From assembly GCF_024349685.1 (NCBI RefSeq), contig NZ_AP025944.1:2486001-2550000 (forward strand): a stretch of 64,000 nt of DNA, written 5' to 3'. This DNA comes from Pseudomonas sp. LRP2-20 (GTDB taxonomy: Bacteria > Pseudomonadota > Gammaproteobacteria > Pseudomonadales > Pseudomonadaceae). The position numbers and the translations under genes were made by a program. The notes below the pieces were generated by a model. That model was not told the DNA's origin. It made no database searches and saw nothing but the letters and a program-made list of their open reading frames with translations. Positions 53,365 through 61,340 of this stretch are shown piece by piece (the stretch's first letter is position 1; every line of letters starts with the position of its first letter).

Positions 53365-56300
53365 ATGCTGATGCAGAAGACCGGGCGTTCAGTCCGGTTA
53401 CCTGATGGCAATGGCGGCGCAAGATCGGCAGGTGTACTGGCTAATGAAGGCCAGGCGGTTGGCCGCCGCCTCGTAGCGGAATTTTTCACAGTGATAAGTG
53501 AGCCGGGGTCGCGACTGTGTAATTGGCCGTTGGCTTCGAATGCGTAGGGGATTTTGCCAGCCAGCTTGTCGAGGGTGCACACCAGTTCTCCAGCCGGGTC
53601 GTACTGGTAACGGCGGTGAATGGTGTTGTAAGCATGCTCCACCAGCAGCGAGGTATTGATGCCGTTGTTGTGCACCAGTGAAAGCTTGTCGGCTGGCAGG
53701 GTCGAGGCAAACTGCCAGGCCTTGCGCCCCATGGCGTCGTAACCGAAGCAACTGGTGAGCTTGCCCTGGGTGCGGTAGACCTCACGGTGCAGGTCGTCGC
53801 GTTCCATGTCGCTGATCACCTGGCCGTCGAGGTTCAACTGGTACAGGTGGCCGCTGCCGTAATACAGGTGGTTGAGCTTGCGACCATCCGGCAGGGTCAG
53901 CGTGGTCAGGTTGCTGAGCCGGTCGTACTCATAGTCCAGTGCGCCGCTCGGGCCCAGTTCCTGGGTCAGTCGCCCCAGCAGGTCGTAGCTATAGCCCAGC
54001 GTCTCAGCGGTGATGCCCAGCTTTTTGCCGACACTGGTCGGCTGGCGCTGGATGCTCAGCAACCGGTCGGCCTCGTCGTACGTAAAGTCTTGCCGGGCAT
54101 CGGGGTTGACCTTGGCCAGCAAGCGGCCAATGGCGTCGCGCTCGAACAGCGTATGGCGTTCTGGGCGTTCACCATTCTCGCCGTAGCCGATTTCGTCCAG
54201 GCGAATCAGATGGCCGCCGGCGTCGTAGCTGAAACGTCGGGTCAGGTTGTCGACCCGCACTTCTTCACTCAGGCGGTCCGATGCGTCATAGGCAAAGCGG
54301 TAGGCCGCGTTGTTCTCGTTGACCAGCGCGGTCAGGCGCAGGGCCTTGTCGTATTCGTAGTGGATCCACGCGCCCTTGGCGTCCTGCCGGTTGCTCGGCA
54401 AGCCGCGCAAGGTGCGCTGCAGGCGCGTGGTCTGGCCTTTGCCGTCGGTGTGGGTCAGCACCTGGCCCAGGGCGTTGTAGGTGAAGGTTTCCGAACTGCC
54501 GTCCGGGTGCTGGATGCGCAGCACTTCGCCGTCCGGTTTGCGTTCCAGGGCGGTGGTCTGGTTCAGCGCATCGGTCACCGCGACCAGGTGCTGGCGATCG
54601 TCGTAGCGGTAGTAGGTGCTCTTGCCGGAGCAGTCCTGGAAATGTTCGACCTGGGCGTACGCGTTCCACCACAGGTATCGGGACTTGAAGTTGTCATCGA
54701 TGATCGTGTGCGGCAGGCCGTCATCGCTGATCAGGTATTGAGACTTGTGGCCCAGCGGGTCGATCTCGGTGATGAGGTTGCCTTTGTGGTCGTAGCGGGC
54801 CTGCCAGATGCTGCCGTCGGAGAAGCGGGTTTCGCTGACCAGGGGCGTGGCGAGGTGGTGCTTGTAATGGATTGAGCGGCCCAGCGGGTCGGTTTCTTCG
54901 GTCAGCCGGGAGAACTCGTCGTACTTGAAGGCCAGGTGATTGCCGTCAGGCAGGTCGATGCCGACCAGGTTGCCGAAGTCGTCCAGGTCGATACCGTAGC
55001 GTTCGCCACCGAAGTCGCGGCTGGCGATGACGCGGTGGTCCGCGTTGTAGCGGACTTCCAGTTCACGCCCCAGCACATCGGTGGCCCAGCTGGTACGGCC
55101 GGCCACGTCATAGCGGAAGTGGAAGTGCTCGCCGTCACTGGTCGTGTGTTCGACCACACGAGGTTGGTCATCGACGGTTTGCCAGCGGTATTCGCAGATC
55201 AGGCCCAAGGCGTTGCCGTGGCGGCTCATCAGGCCATCGGCGTAACCGAACTCCCGCACCGTGTCGCCATTGCGGTTGATCACCTCGGTCAACTGGCCGG
55301 CGTCGTCGTATCGGTACTGCACCAGGGTTTCCACTGACGCCTGATCGACGATGCGCCGGACCTCGGTCAGGCGTCCGAGCGGGTGGTCGTAATGCAGGTG
55401 GACCCTGATGCCGCCTGGGGCGCTGATGTCCGTCAGCAGCCCGGCCGCATCGCGGCTGAAATGCAGATAATGCCCGTGGGCATTTTCAAGGCGCTGCAGC
55501 GGCACTTCGCGATTGTCGTTGTGCACTTCACCGAAATAGAAGAAGAGGTTGTCCAGGGTCTGCAGCAGGTAGTGGCCACCCTGGCTGCGCACCAGGTAGA
55601 CCTGCTCGTTGGGATTGAACAGGCGCTGGCCGGGTTCCACATCGACGAATGGCACGCTGCGCCCCTGGTTGTCCTTGAGGTAGATGAAGCGGCCATTGCG
55701 GCGCAGGCTCTGTTCCCAGGGCAAGACCCAGCCTCGGCCCAGCACGCTGCCGACATCGAGGTCGCTGGCATAGAAGCGGGTCCAGTTGAGCGGCATCAGC
55801 CCTGGCAAGCTGAAGTCGCGCTCGTCGGGCAGCACCTTGCGGCCACAGGTCAGGTCCACCGGGTTGCCGACCAGGCCGCCCAGCGCGCGCTCCACCGCCG
55901 GGCCGATGAGGTAACGGCCTGCCAGGTAACTGGCTGCGATCGACGCACCGACCTGCAAGGCGCAGGGCATCGCCGCCTTCAGGCCAGCCTGCAGCCCCAG
56001 GGTGGCCACGCTGAACACCGAACGGCCCATGGACGCGACCACCATCAGGATGTCGACGGTGACGCGCAACGCGTCGGGCACCTCTTCATTCACCGGCAAG
56101 TAACGCTTGCTGCCGCCGCCGATGAAGACGTTGCGCGACCCGCCGGCGATCCTTGCGCCGCAGGTCAGCTTGTCGCCCGAGCGTGCGGCGGGCACACCGT
56201 TGATGAACACATTGGTGGAGCCTTCGGCCACCAGGATCGGCGACGGGTGCTGGTCGCACTGGGCGGTGCTCAAGGTGGCGTGGGCGGCGTTGCGGCCATT

Positions 56301-56564
56301 GATGAACACGTTGTCGGAACAGCCTGGCCGCTCGATGTGCCCGGCTGGCGAGTTGAACATTGCGCCGAATGATTCCCCCCGCGAGGGCAGGAAACTGGCG
56401 CCGATGCCGATGACCAGCGGCAACAGAATGCCGCCCAGGCCAGCGGTGCAAATCATGAAGGACGCTGCCGCGACGATGGCCAGGCCCACCACCGCACCGG
56501 CCAGAAAACCGGCGAGGGCACCAGTGTGTTCGATTTCGTCGCCCAGGCGCGCTGCTTCGAACAT
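53358..56564 (-). CDS. prePAAR/PAAR-Rhs protein, type VI secretion effector backbone, C-terminally truncated
   Basis: The 1,068-aa product starts with a prePAAR motif (AARLGDEIEH) and a membrane region (about 17-60), followed by a PAAR domain (about 70-150, GHIERPGCSDNVFINGR, AARSGDKLTCGARIAGGSRN). A long Rhs/YD repeat shell follows (about 260-1010; NRNGDTVREFGYADG, YEYDRLSNLTTLTLPDGR). Full Rhs effectors continue through a conserved DPxG core boundary to a toxin; here the frame ends without either. A run of five T at 53482-53486 (plus strand) marks a frameshift: in the other frame KFRYEAAANRLAF continues the Rhs pattern for a few residues, then stops at 53398. The gene is therefore probably inactive as a toxin carrier. 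Confidence 0.88.
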   Translation of the reverse strand: MFEAARLGDEIEHTGALAGFLAGAVVGLAIVAAASFMICTAGLGGILLPLVIGIGASFLPSRGESFGAMFNSPAGHIERPGCSDNVFINGRNAAHATLSTAQCDQHPSPILVAEGSTNVFINGVPAARSGDKLTCGARIAGGSRNVFIGGGSKRYLPVNEEVPDALRVTVDILMVVASMGRSVFSVATLGLQAGLKAAMPCALQVGASIAASYLAGRYLIGPAVERALGGLVGNPVDLTCGRKVLPDERDFSLPGLMPLNWTRFYASDLDVGSVLGRGWVLPWEQSLRRNGRFIYLKDNQGRSVPFVDVEPGQRLFNPNEQVYLVRSQGGHYLLQTLDNLFFYFGEVHNDNREVPLQRLENAHGHYLHFSRDAAGLLTDISAPGGIRVHLHYDHPLGRLTEVRRIVDQASVETLVQYRYDDAGQLTEVINRNGDTVREFGYADGLMSRHGNALGLICEYRWQTVDDQPRVVEHTTSDGEHFHFRYDVAGRTSWATDVLGRELEVRYNADHRVIASRDFGGERYGIDLDDFGNLVGIDLPDGNHLAFKYDEFSRLTEETDPLGRSIHYKHHLATPLVSETRFSDGSIWQARYDHKGNLITEIDPLGHKSQYLISDDGLPHTIIDDNFKSRYLWWNAYAQVEHFQDCSGKSTYYRYDDRQHLVAVTDALNQTTALERKPDGEVLRIQHPDGSSETFTYNALGQVLTHTDGKGQTTRLQRTLRGLPSNRQDAKGAWIHYEYDKALRLTALVNENNAAYRFAYDASDRLSEEVRVDNLTRRFSYDAGGHLIRLDEIGYGENGERPERHTLFERDAIGRLLAKVNPDARQDFTYDEADRLLSIQRQPTSVGKKLGITAETLGYSYDLLGRLTQELGPSGALDYEYDRLSNLTTLTLPDGRKLNHLYYGSGHLYQLNLDGQVISDMERDDLHREVYRTQGKLTSCFGYDAMGRKAWQFASTLPADKLSLVHNNGINTSLLVEHAYNTIHRRYQYDPAGELVCTLDKLAGKIPYAFEANGQLHSRDPGSLITVKNSATRRRPTAWPSLASTPADLAPPLPSGNRTERPVFCISIH

Positions 56565-56569
56565 GGCGC

Positions 56570-57037
56570 CTACTCCTGTGGCGATCGAGCGTGGGCGGTA
56601 CTTGCAGTGTCGCGTGGGCGGAAGCCATCGAGCAGCTGTTGCCAGCCTGCGTTCTGCCGGTCATCGAAATCGCTCTGGCTGGTAGCGGAGAACACCAGGA
56701 TGCGGCCGGGGACCACTTCGAAGGCTGCCTGGCGCTGGTACACCGGTCGGCCTTCGTACAGGTAGTACGCATCGACCTGCAGGCCCGCCAACGGTGTGGA
56801 CGTCGACAGACTGGCCGGTCGCTTGGCCAGCAGGGTGTAGTTGCGCAGCTTGGTGCCGATCAGCGCGACCTGCCGGTCGACATAGGCGCTCAAGCTTTCG
56901 TCCGCCAGCAGGTCATCGCGTGAGACGTTGATGTTCAGTTGCGCCGGGCCGCTGTTGGGTTGGACGAAGATGTTGACGGTGCGGTCCTGCAGACCCTCGG
57001 GCAGATGGAGGGTGCCTTCGGCAAGTGGATAGTCCAT
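56570..57037 (-). CDS. EagR-type chaperone (DcrB-related, DUF1795)
   Basis: This 155-aa cytoplasmic protein belongs to the DcrB/DUF1795 group (LPEGLQDRTVNIFVQ, LNINVSRDDLLADESLSAYV, ILVFSATSQSDF, GWQQLLDGFR). Eag proteins bind and shield the N-terminal membrane helices of prePAAR effectors and help load them onto VgrG. It lies 5 bp before the prePAAR/Rhs gene, exactly as expected for a dedicated chaperone. Confidence 0.9.
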   Translation of the reverse strand: MDYPLAEGTLHLPEGLQDRTVNIFVQPNSGPAQLNINVSRDDLLADESLSAYVDRQVALIGTKLRNYTLLAKRPASLSTSTPLAGLQVDAYYLYEGRPVYQRQAAFEVVPGRILVFSATSQSDFDDRQNAGWQQLLDGFRPRDTASTAHARSPQE

Positions 57038-57064
57038 TGGCTGTTGTATTCCTTGGTGATCGAA

Positions 57065-57652
57065 TCAGGCGCAAGTGATGGCTGCGAGCATGGCGTCGAA
57101 GTCGATCAGCCAGTCGGCCAGCGGCCTCAGGTCGGGATCGATGACAGTCGAGAGGGAAAATGACAGCGCTTCATGGCCGTCACTGGGCGGGATCAGCGTG
57201 AGCACGGTTCGGCAATGCCGGCGCGCCTCGGGCTGACCGAACAGAAAGTCCAGCAACAATGCGGGATGCCCGGCGAGAAGGGCGGGCTGCTGACGCACCG
57301 GAGTAACCTCGGCATGGTGCCGACGGGCCTCTGCCAGGTAGTCCTCCAGTGCCTGGTCTAGCGTCAGCGTCTGTACAACGCTGCGGGTTCGGGCGTTGAC
57401 CATGACACTGTGCCCGCCAACCTCCAGCGTGGCCCACACATCGCACAGCCTTGCACATTGAGGCATCAGCAGCTGCAGCCCAGCGATCGTCATGGCGTTG
57501 CGTTCAGGTAGCACTGGCAAGGCGGGTGGAGGCTGCAGCGCAAGCGCAGCCTCCTGTTCGGCTTGCTCTCTGGCGAGGGCCTCGGCGGCTTCGCGGCGCT
57601 GCCAGAGGCGGTCGTAGATATTGGGCCTCGCCCTGCCGAATTCGTTACTCAT
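57065..57652 (-). CDS. 195-aa type VI island protein, possible second DcrB-like adaptor
   Basis: This soluble protein lies between vgrG and the Eag gene. The N-terminus is charged (YDRLWQRREAAEALAREQAE). The rest (about 55-190) has a pattern reminiscent of the DcrB fold: LQLLMPQCARLCDVWATLEV, ALEDYLAEARRHHAEVTPVR, CRTVLTLIPPSDGHEALSFS and WLIDFDAMLAA. I do not recognise a named family. Its start overlaps the vgrG stop by 8 bp (ATGAGTAA), so they are translationally coupled, which suggests a role in effector loading. Confidence 0.75.
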   Translation of the reverse strand: MSNEFGRARPNIYDRLWQRREAAEALAREQAEQEAALALQPPPALPVLPERNAMTIAGLQLLMPQCARLCDVWATLEVGGHSVMVNARTRSVVQTLTLDQALEDYLAEARRHHAEVTPVRQQPALLAGHPALLLDFLFGQPEARRHCRTVLTLIPPSDGHEALSFSLSTVIDPDLRPLADWLIDFDAMLAAITCA

Positions 57653-59492
57653 TGATATCCACCCGGTCACCCTTGACGAAGGTGTGCTTGCCGCGCACCT
57701 CAATGTTGTCCGCCTGGATCAGGATCGTGTCTGGCTTCAAGGTGAGGCTGCTGGTGCCGACCTGAAGGGTGATGTGCCGCTGGGCTGTAACCTGGATGAA
57801 CTGGTTGTCGACCTGCAGGGTGTACGAGCCGTCCTGAATGTTGATCAGCGTGTCGTTGCCGATGATTTCGCGGTGGGTGCCGGTGACGGTGACCTTGCGG
57901 TCGTTGCCCACGAAGTGGGTCTCGTCGCGTTCGACTTCCGTGTCCAGGTTGCGCTCGGCGTGCAGGATCACCTGCTCGGCACCGGCCTTGTCCTCGAAGC
58001 GAAAGAAGTTCGCGGTGCCGCCATCGCCCTTGTTCGAGCGCGTCAACAAACCGCTCTGGGTTTTGTTCGCCGGCAAGGCCCAGGGCGGGGTATTGCGGCT
58101 GTTGTAGAGGCTGCAGATGATCAGCGGGCGGTCCGGGTTGCCGTCGAGAAACAGGACCACCACCTCGTCACCCACCCGTGGGATCTGGATGCTGCCAAAC
58201 CCACCGCTGGCCCCAGCCTGTGCCACGCGCACCCAGCAGGAGCTCTGCTCGTTGAACCCGCCATGGCGGTCCCAGTGGAACTGCACCTTCACCCGGCCCA
58301 GTTCGTCGGTGAAGATTTCTTCGCCCGGCGGGCCGACGACGATGGCGGTCTGCGGGCCGGCAATGGTCGGCCTTGGTGTGCTCAGCGGCGGGCGGTAGGG
58401 GATCTTCTTGCGCATGCAAGTGAAGGTGTTGGAGTAGCCGGCCTGCTGATCGCTGAGGTAATTGTTATGGCCTTCGCAGGCCACCTCCATCAGCAGGAAC
58501 TCGCGTTCTTCCACCGGGCCAGGCTCATGGCCAGGGTGCTGCAGCAGTTCGAAGCTGCAGCCGGGGCGCATCGCGCGGCAGTTGCTGGCGCCCTCGAACC
58601 GTTTGCAGGCCATTTCCAGCGCCTCGATGCGCCTGCGCAACAGCGCTTCGCCTTCGTCACGGTTGCCGTGGGTGTATTGGCCAGGGGAGTAGACCTCGAA
58701 GCGCTGTACGTCACCCTGTTCGTTGATACTGCGCATCTCGACCTCCAGGCGGTTGCGCGGCTGGCGGTAGTCGAAGGTCTGCGCCGCCATGCTGCCGGCC
58801 TGCAGCTGGCGGTGGCCGCACCATTGGGTGATCGAATCGGCGGTTTCGGTGACCGAGGCACTGTGAAAGCGGATTTGCGGCTGCTCGGGAAGCGCGTCGA
58901 GCAGGGTGGAGTTGTCGCAGATGACCAGCGTGTGGGCTTGCGCACTGTGCTCGAAGCAGTAGAACAGCCCGGCGTCGTCCAGCAGGCGCTGGACGAAATC
59001 GAGGTCAGTTTCGCGGTATTGGGTGATGTAGGTGTGGCGTTTGGGCGTACGGGTCAGGCGCAGGGCATAGGCAACGTAGCTCGGATACAGGGCGAACACC
59101 TCAGCGATCACGTCTACTACCGTGCAGTTCTGGAAGATGCGCGTGTCCGTGCGGTGCCGGAGCATCGCCAGCCATGGGCTCAGGGTCGCGCCGTAGCGGT
59201 CCAGGGCGCCATCACTGCCCAGGCTGGCAAAGTGGGTGAGGTAGCCGTTGATGAAGCGCGGTGCGGCATCGGCCAGTTCGATCTCGATGCTGACCTGCTG
59301 GCCGATCATCGACTTCAGCGGCATCTGCGGCGTGTCGCTGAGCAGTAGCAGTTCGTAGGCGAATGGCCGTGACAGGCCATCCTGGCCCTTGAAGCTGTGC
59401 AGCAGCAGCGGCTGGTCGAGTTCGGCCGGGTGGTGAAACTTGAACAGTCGGCGATGCTGCGGCGTCAGGCGTGCGGCCAGGTCCATGATCAT
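57645..59492 (-). CDS. vgrG: VgrG, type VI secretion spike protein
   Basis: This 615-aa protein has the gp27-like part (about 1-380; FKFHHPAELDQPLLLHSFKG, LSRPFAYELLLLSDTPQMPL, YRETDLDFVQRLLDDAGLFY) and the gp5 OB-fold (about 400-480; EIFTDELGRVKVQFHWDRHG, SSCWVRVAQAGASGGFGSIQ, IPRVGDEVVVLFLDGNPDRP). A beta-helical spike with repeated short strands follows (about 500-615). It has no long C-terminal extension, so it is a structural spike that would be capped by the PAAR domain of the Rhs protein. There are no core type VI sheath or baseplate genes in the window, so this is an orphan island served by a system elsewhere. The start follows AAGGAC. Confidence 0.93.
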   Translation of the reverse strand: MIMDLAARLTPQHRRLFKFHHPAELDQPLLLHSFKGQDGLSRPFAYELLLLSDTPQMPLKSMIGQQVSIEIELADAAPRFINGYLTHFASLGSDGALDRYGATLSPWLAMLRHRTDTRIFQNCTVVDVIAEVFALYPSYVAYALRLTRTPKRHTYITQYRETDLDFVQRLLDDAGLFYCFEHSAQAHTLVICDNSTLLDALPEQPQIRFHSASVTETADSITQWCGHRQLQAGSMAAQTFDYRQPRNRLEVEMRSINEQGDVQRFEVYSPGQYTHGNRDEGEALLRRRIEALEMACKRFEGASNCRAMRPGCSFELLQHPGHEPGPVEEREFLLMEVACEGHNNYLSDQQAGYSNTFTCMRKKIPYRPPLSTPRPTIAGPQTAIVVGPPGEEIFTDELGRVKVQFHWDRHGGFNEQSSCWVRVAQAGASGGFGSIQIPRVGDEVVVLFLDGNPDRPLIICSLYNSRNTPPWALPANKTQSGLLTRSNKGDGGTANFFRFEDKAGAEQVILHAERNLDTEVERDETHFVGNDRKVTVTGTHREIIGNDTLINIQDGSYTLQVDNQFIQVTAQRHITLQVGTSSLTLKPDTILIQADNIEVRGKHTFVKGDRVDINE

Positions 59493-59584
59493 TGCGTTGT
59501 CCTTGAATGCGAGAAGCGTTCGGAGGTTAGGGCAATGATCGAAGGGGCAGCAATGAACGGTGTGTTGAGGAAAATCAGGCGTCT

Positions 59585-59623
59585 GTAGGACCGGAAAACC
59601 GGGGCAATTTCACGGTTTCCTAC
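59585..59623. repeat. Inverted repeat upstream of vgrG
   Basis: GTAGGA-ccgga-AAACC faces GGTTTCCTAC, giving a two-part stem with a small bulge in one arm. It could be an operator, a REP remnant or a 5' leader structure. Confidence 0.5.
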
Positions 59624-59775
59624 ACAGTTTGCGAGCGTCCGTCATCGGGAGGAAGGCGCCGGCTCAGCAATGGCGCTGCTTTGCGGCCGGTGTGCGACTG
59701 ACAAGGGCTTTACCCACGAACCTGATGTCAAAAAGTTTCTGAATCAAGGAGTTACAAAATAGCCTGCATCTACGA

Positions 59776-59810
59776 GGCCCGGGCAGGCGACCTGTTTGCC
59801 TGCCCGGGCC
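59776..59810. terminator. Strong hairpin after the DJ-1/PfpI gene
   Basis: GGCCCGGGCAGGC and its exact complement form a 13-bp stem with a 9-nt loop, 9 bp after the stop codon of the minus-strand DJ-1 gene. A TATTTT stretch follows on that strand. Confidence 0.75.
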
Positions 59811-59819
59811 CGCTCGGTG

Positions 59820-60503
59820 TCAGCGCGACAGGCGTTTGAGCAGTGCCTGGGCCGCGGCCTCGGAGGAGGCAGGGTTCTGGCCGGTGATCAGGTGGCCGTC
59901 CTCGACCACATGGCTTGCCCAGTCCGCCGCCTTGGAGTACTGGCCGCCATGGGCCTTGAGCATGTCTTCCACCAGGAATGGCACCACCTCGGTAAGCCCG
60001 ACGGCCTGTTCCTCGCTGTTGGCGAAGCCGGTCACGTGCTTGCCTTTGACCACCGGATGCCCGTCTGGCGCCTTGACGTGCTTGAACACGCCAGGCGCGT
60101 GGCACACGGCGGCAATCGGCTTGTTGGCGGCATAGAAGGCTTCGAGCAAAGTCTTCGAGTCGGTGTCTTCGGCCAGGTCCCACAGCGGGCCGTGGCCACC
60201 GGGGTAGAACACCGCGTCGAAATGGTAGGGGTCGATTTCACCCAGCGGCACGGTGTCGGCCAGGGCCATCTGCCCGTCGGTGTCGCTGGCGAAGCGCCGG
60301 GTGGCGTCGGTCTGGGCGTCCGGTTCGTCGCTTTTCGGGTCCAGCGGGGGTTGGCCGCCTTTGGGCGAGGCGAGGGTGACGTCGGCATTGGCGTCGACGA
60401 ACACGTAGTAAGGTGCGGCGAATTCCTCCAGCCAGAAGCCGGTCTTCTTGCCGGTGTCACCCAGCTGGTCGTGCGACGTGAGCACCATCAGGATCTTTTT
60501 CAT
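59820..60503 (-). CDS. DJ-1/PfpI family protein (type 1 glutamine amidotransferase-like, Hsp31-like)
   Basis: This 227-aa protein has the family fold with the nucleophile elbow AAVCHAPGVF (Cys134, His135) and an N-terminal Glu (Glu27 in GFWLEEFAAPYYVF). YPGGHGPLWDLAEDTDSKTL supplies the oxyanion and dimer region. The length fits Hsp31/HchA-like glyoxalase III or deglycase members, which detoxify methylglyoxal in the cytoplasm. It is a single gene. The start at 60503 gives MKKILMVLTSHDQLGDTG, the usual N-terminus. Confidence 0.9.
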   Translation of the reverse strand: MKKILMVLTSHDQLGDTGKKTGFWLEEFAAPYYVFVDANADVTLASPKGGQPPLDPKSDEPDAQTDATRRFASDTDGQMALADTVPLGEIDPYHFDAVFYPGGHGPLWDLAEDTDSKTLLEAFYAANKPIAAVCHAPGVFKHVKAPDGHPVVKGKHVTGFANSEEQAVGLTEVVPFLVEDMLKAHGGQYSKAADWASHVVEDGHLITGQNPASSEAAAQALLKRLSR

Positions 60504-60673
60504 GCAAGCCACTCCTCCAGAGGTGAAAAGGCAGCGCGCTGTTCGCCCTGCATAGAAAGTGGGAGGCCAGCGCACGGCAGGCGTTCCATGATAGCCCTCG
60601 AAAAGTATGCGGGGTTTGCCGCTCAGCTCAATTACCCTAGCGCCACGATCATTTCATCTATACAGGCCTGCCC

Positions 60674-61165
60674 ATGAGCAATACGTCATTCCGCCAACCT
60701 GTCATCGCTGATGCCGAGCGCTGCTTCGCGATCGAAATCGGTGCCTACGAAGGTGATGAAGCCGCCACGCTGGAGAAGATCCGCACGCGCATCAGCCAGT
60801 ACCCTGAAGGCTTCCTGCTGCTCGAAGACCCCCATGGCATCGTCGGCTTCATCAACAGTGGCTGCGCCTACGAGGTGGTGATGTCCGATGAGGCCTTCAA
60901 GGAGCTGGTCGGCCACGACCCGCAGGCGCCCAACGTGGTGATCATGTCGGTGGTGGTGGACACGGCCCATCAGGGCCAGGGCCATGCCAAGCGGCTGATG
61001 CGCGAGTTCATCACGCGCATGAAGGCGCAGGGCAAACAGACCATCCACCTGATGTGCAAGCAACAGCATGTCGAGCTGTACCGCAAGATGGGCTACCAGT
61101 ACGTGCGGCCTTCGCCCTCGGACCACGGTGGCATGGCCTGGCATGAGATGGTCATGGCGCTCTGA
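60674..61165 (+). CDS. GNAT family N-acetyltransferase (arylalkylamine acetyltransferase-like)
   Basis: This 163-aa enzyme has the acetyl-CoA-binding motif A (VIMSVVVDTAHQGQGHAKRL with the Q-x-x-G-x-G/A pattern in HQGQGHAK) and motif B (IHLMCKQQHVELYRKMGYQY). The N-terminus FRQPVIADAERCFAIEIGAY and the EGDEAATLEKIRTRISQYPE helix resemble serotonin N-acetyltransferase-like bacterial members. The acceptor is unknown. It is a single gene ahead of the pst operon. Confidence 0.9.
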   Translation: MSNTSFRQPVIADAERCFAIEIGAYEGDEAATLEKIRTRISQYPEGFLLLEDPHGIVGFINSGCAYEVVMSDEAFKELVGHDPQAPNVVIMSVVVDTAHQGQGHAKRLMREFITRMKAQGKQTIHLMCKQQHVELYRKMGYQYVRPSPSDHGGMAWHEMVMAL

Positions 61166-61276
61166 GCCGGCCAGCGCGTTGATTCCGTGTTTAGTCATAT
61201 TTAGTTACTACGGAATGACAGCCACCTGCCTGTTTGCCCCGGTTTAGAGGGGGTCGATGGCTCGATTGCCATTCAA

Positions 61277-61294
61277 CAGTCACAAAGCTGTAAC
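61277..61294 (+). promoter_or_regulatory. Pho box upstream of pstS
   Basis: CAGTCAC-AAAG-CTGTAAC matches the two 7-bp PhoB half-sites (CTGTCAT) with the correct 4-bp spacer, 5 of 7 bases each. A further imperfect repeat follows. It ends 46 bp before the chosen pstS start, so the operon is probably induced by phosphate limitation through PhoB. Confidence 0.75.
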
Positions 61295-61340
61295 ACAGCT
61301 GCTGCAAAGTGTGCCGGCCATCACACGGAGCGCTTTTTCC

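Larger units (their letters stand above)
59493..59819. other. 327-bp intergenic region upstream of vgrG
   Basis: The gap holds an inverted repeat with GTAGGA/TCCTAC ends (59585-59623) about 95 bp before vgrG and a strong hairpin after the DJ-1 gene (59776-59810). AAGGAG at 59744-59749 looks like a ribosome binding site but has no start codon after it. I see no gene. Confidence 0.6.

Noticed and set aside
57621..59348. 575-codon frame antisense to vgrG
   Set aside because: It has no motif or ribosome binding site, and VgrG covers the same DNA fully.
59744..59762. AAGGAG ribosome-binding-like sequence
   Set aside because: It is followed by TTACAAAATAG with no start codon.
61215..61221. Lone ATGACAG, a perfect PhoB half-site on the opposite strand
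   Set aside because: No second half-site at 4-bp spacing; the pair at 61277-61294 is the better Pho box.
61257..61340. Upstream start for PstS
   Set aside because: It would place the Pho box within the gene and put a non-secretory leader before the signal peptide.
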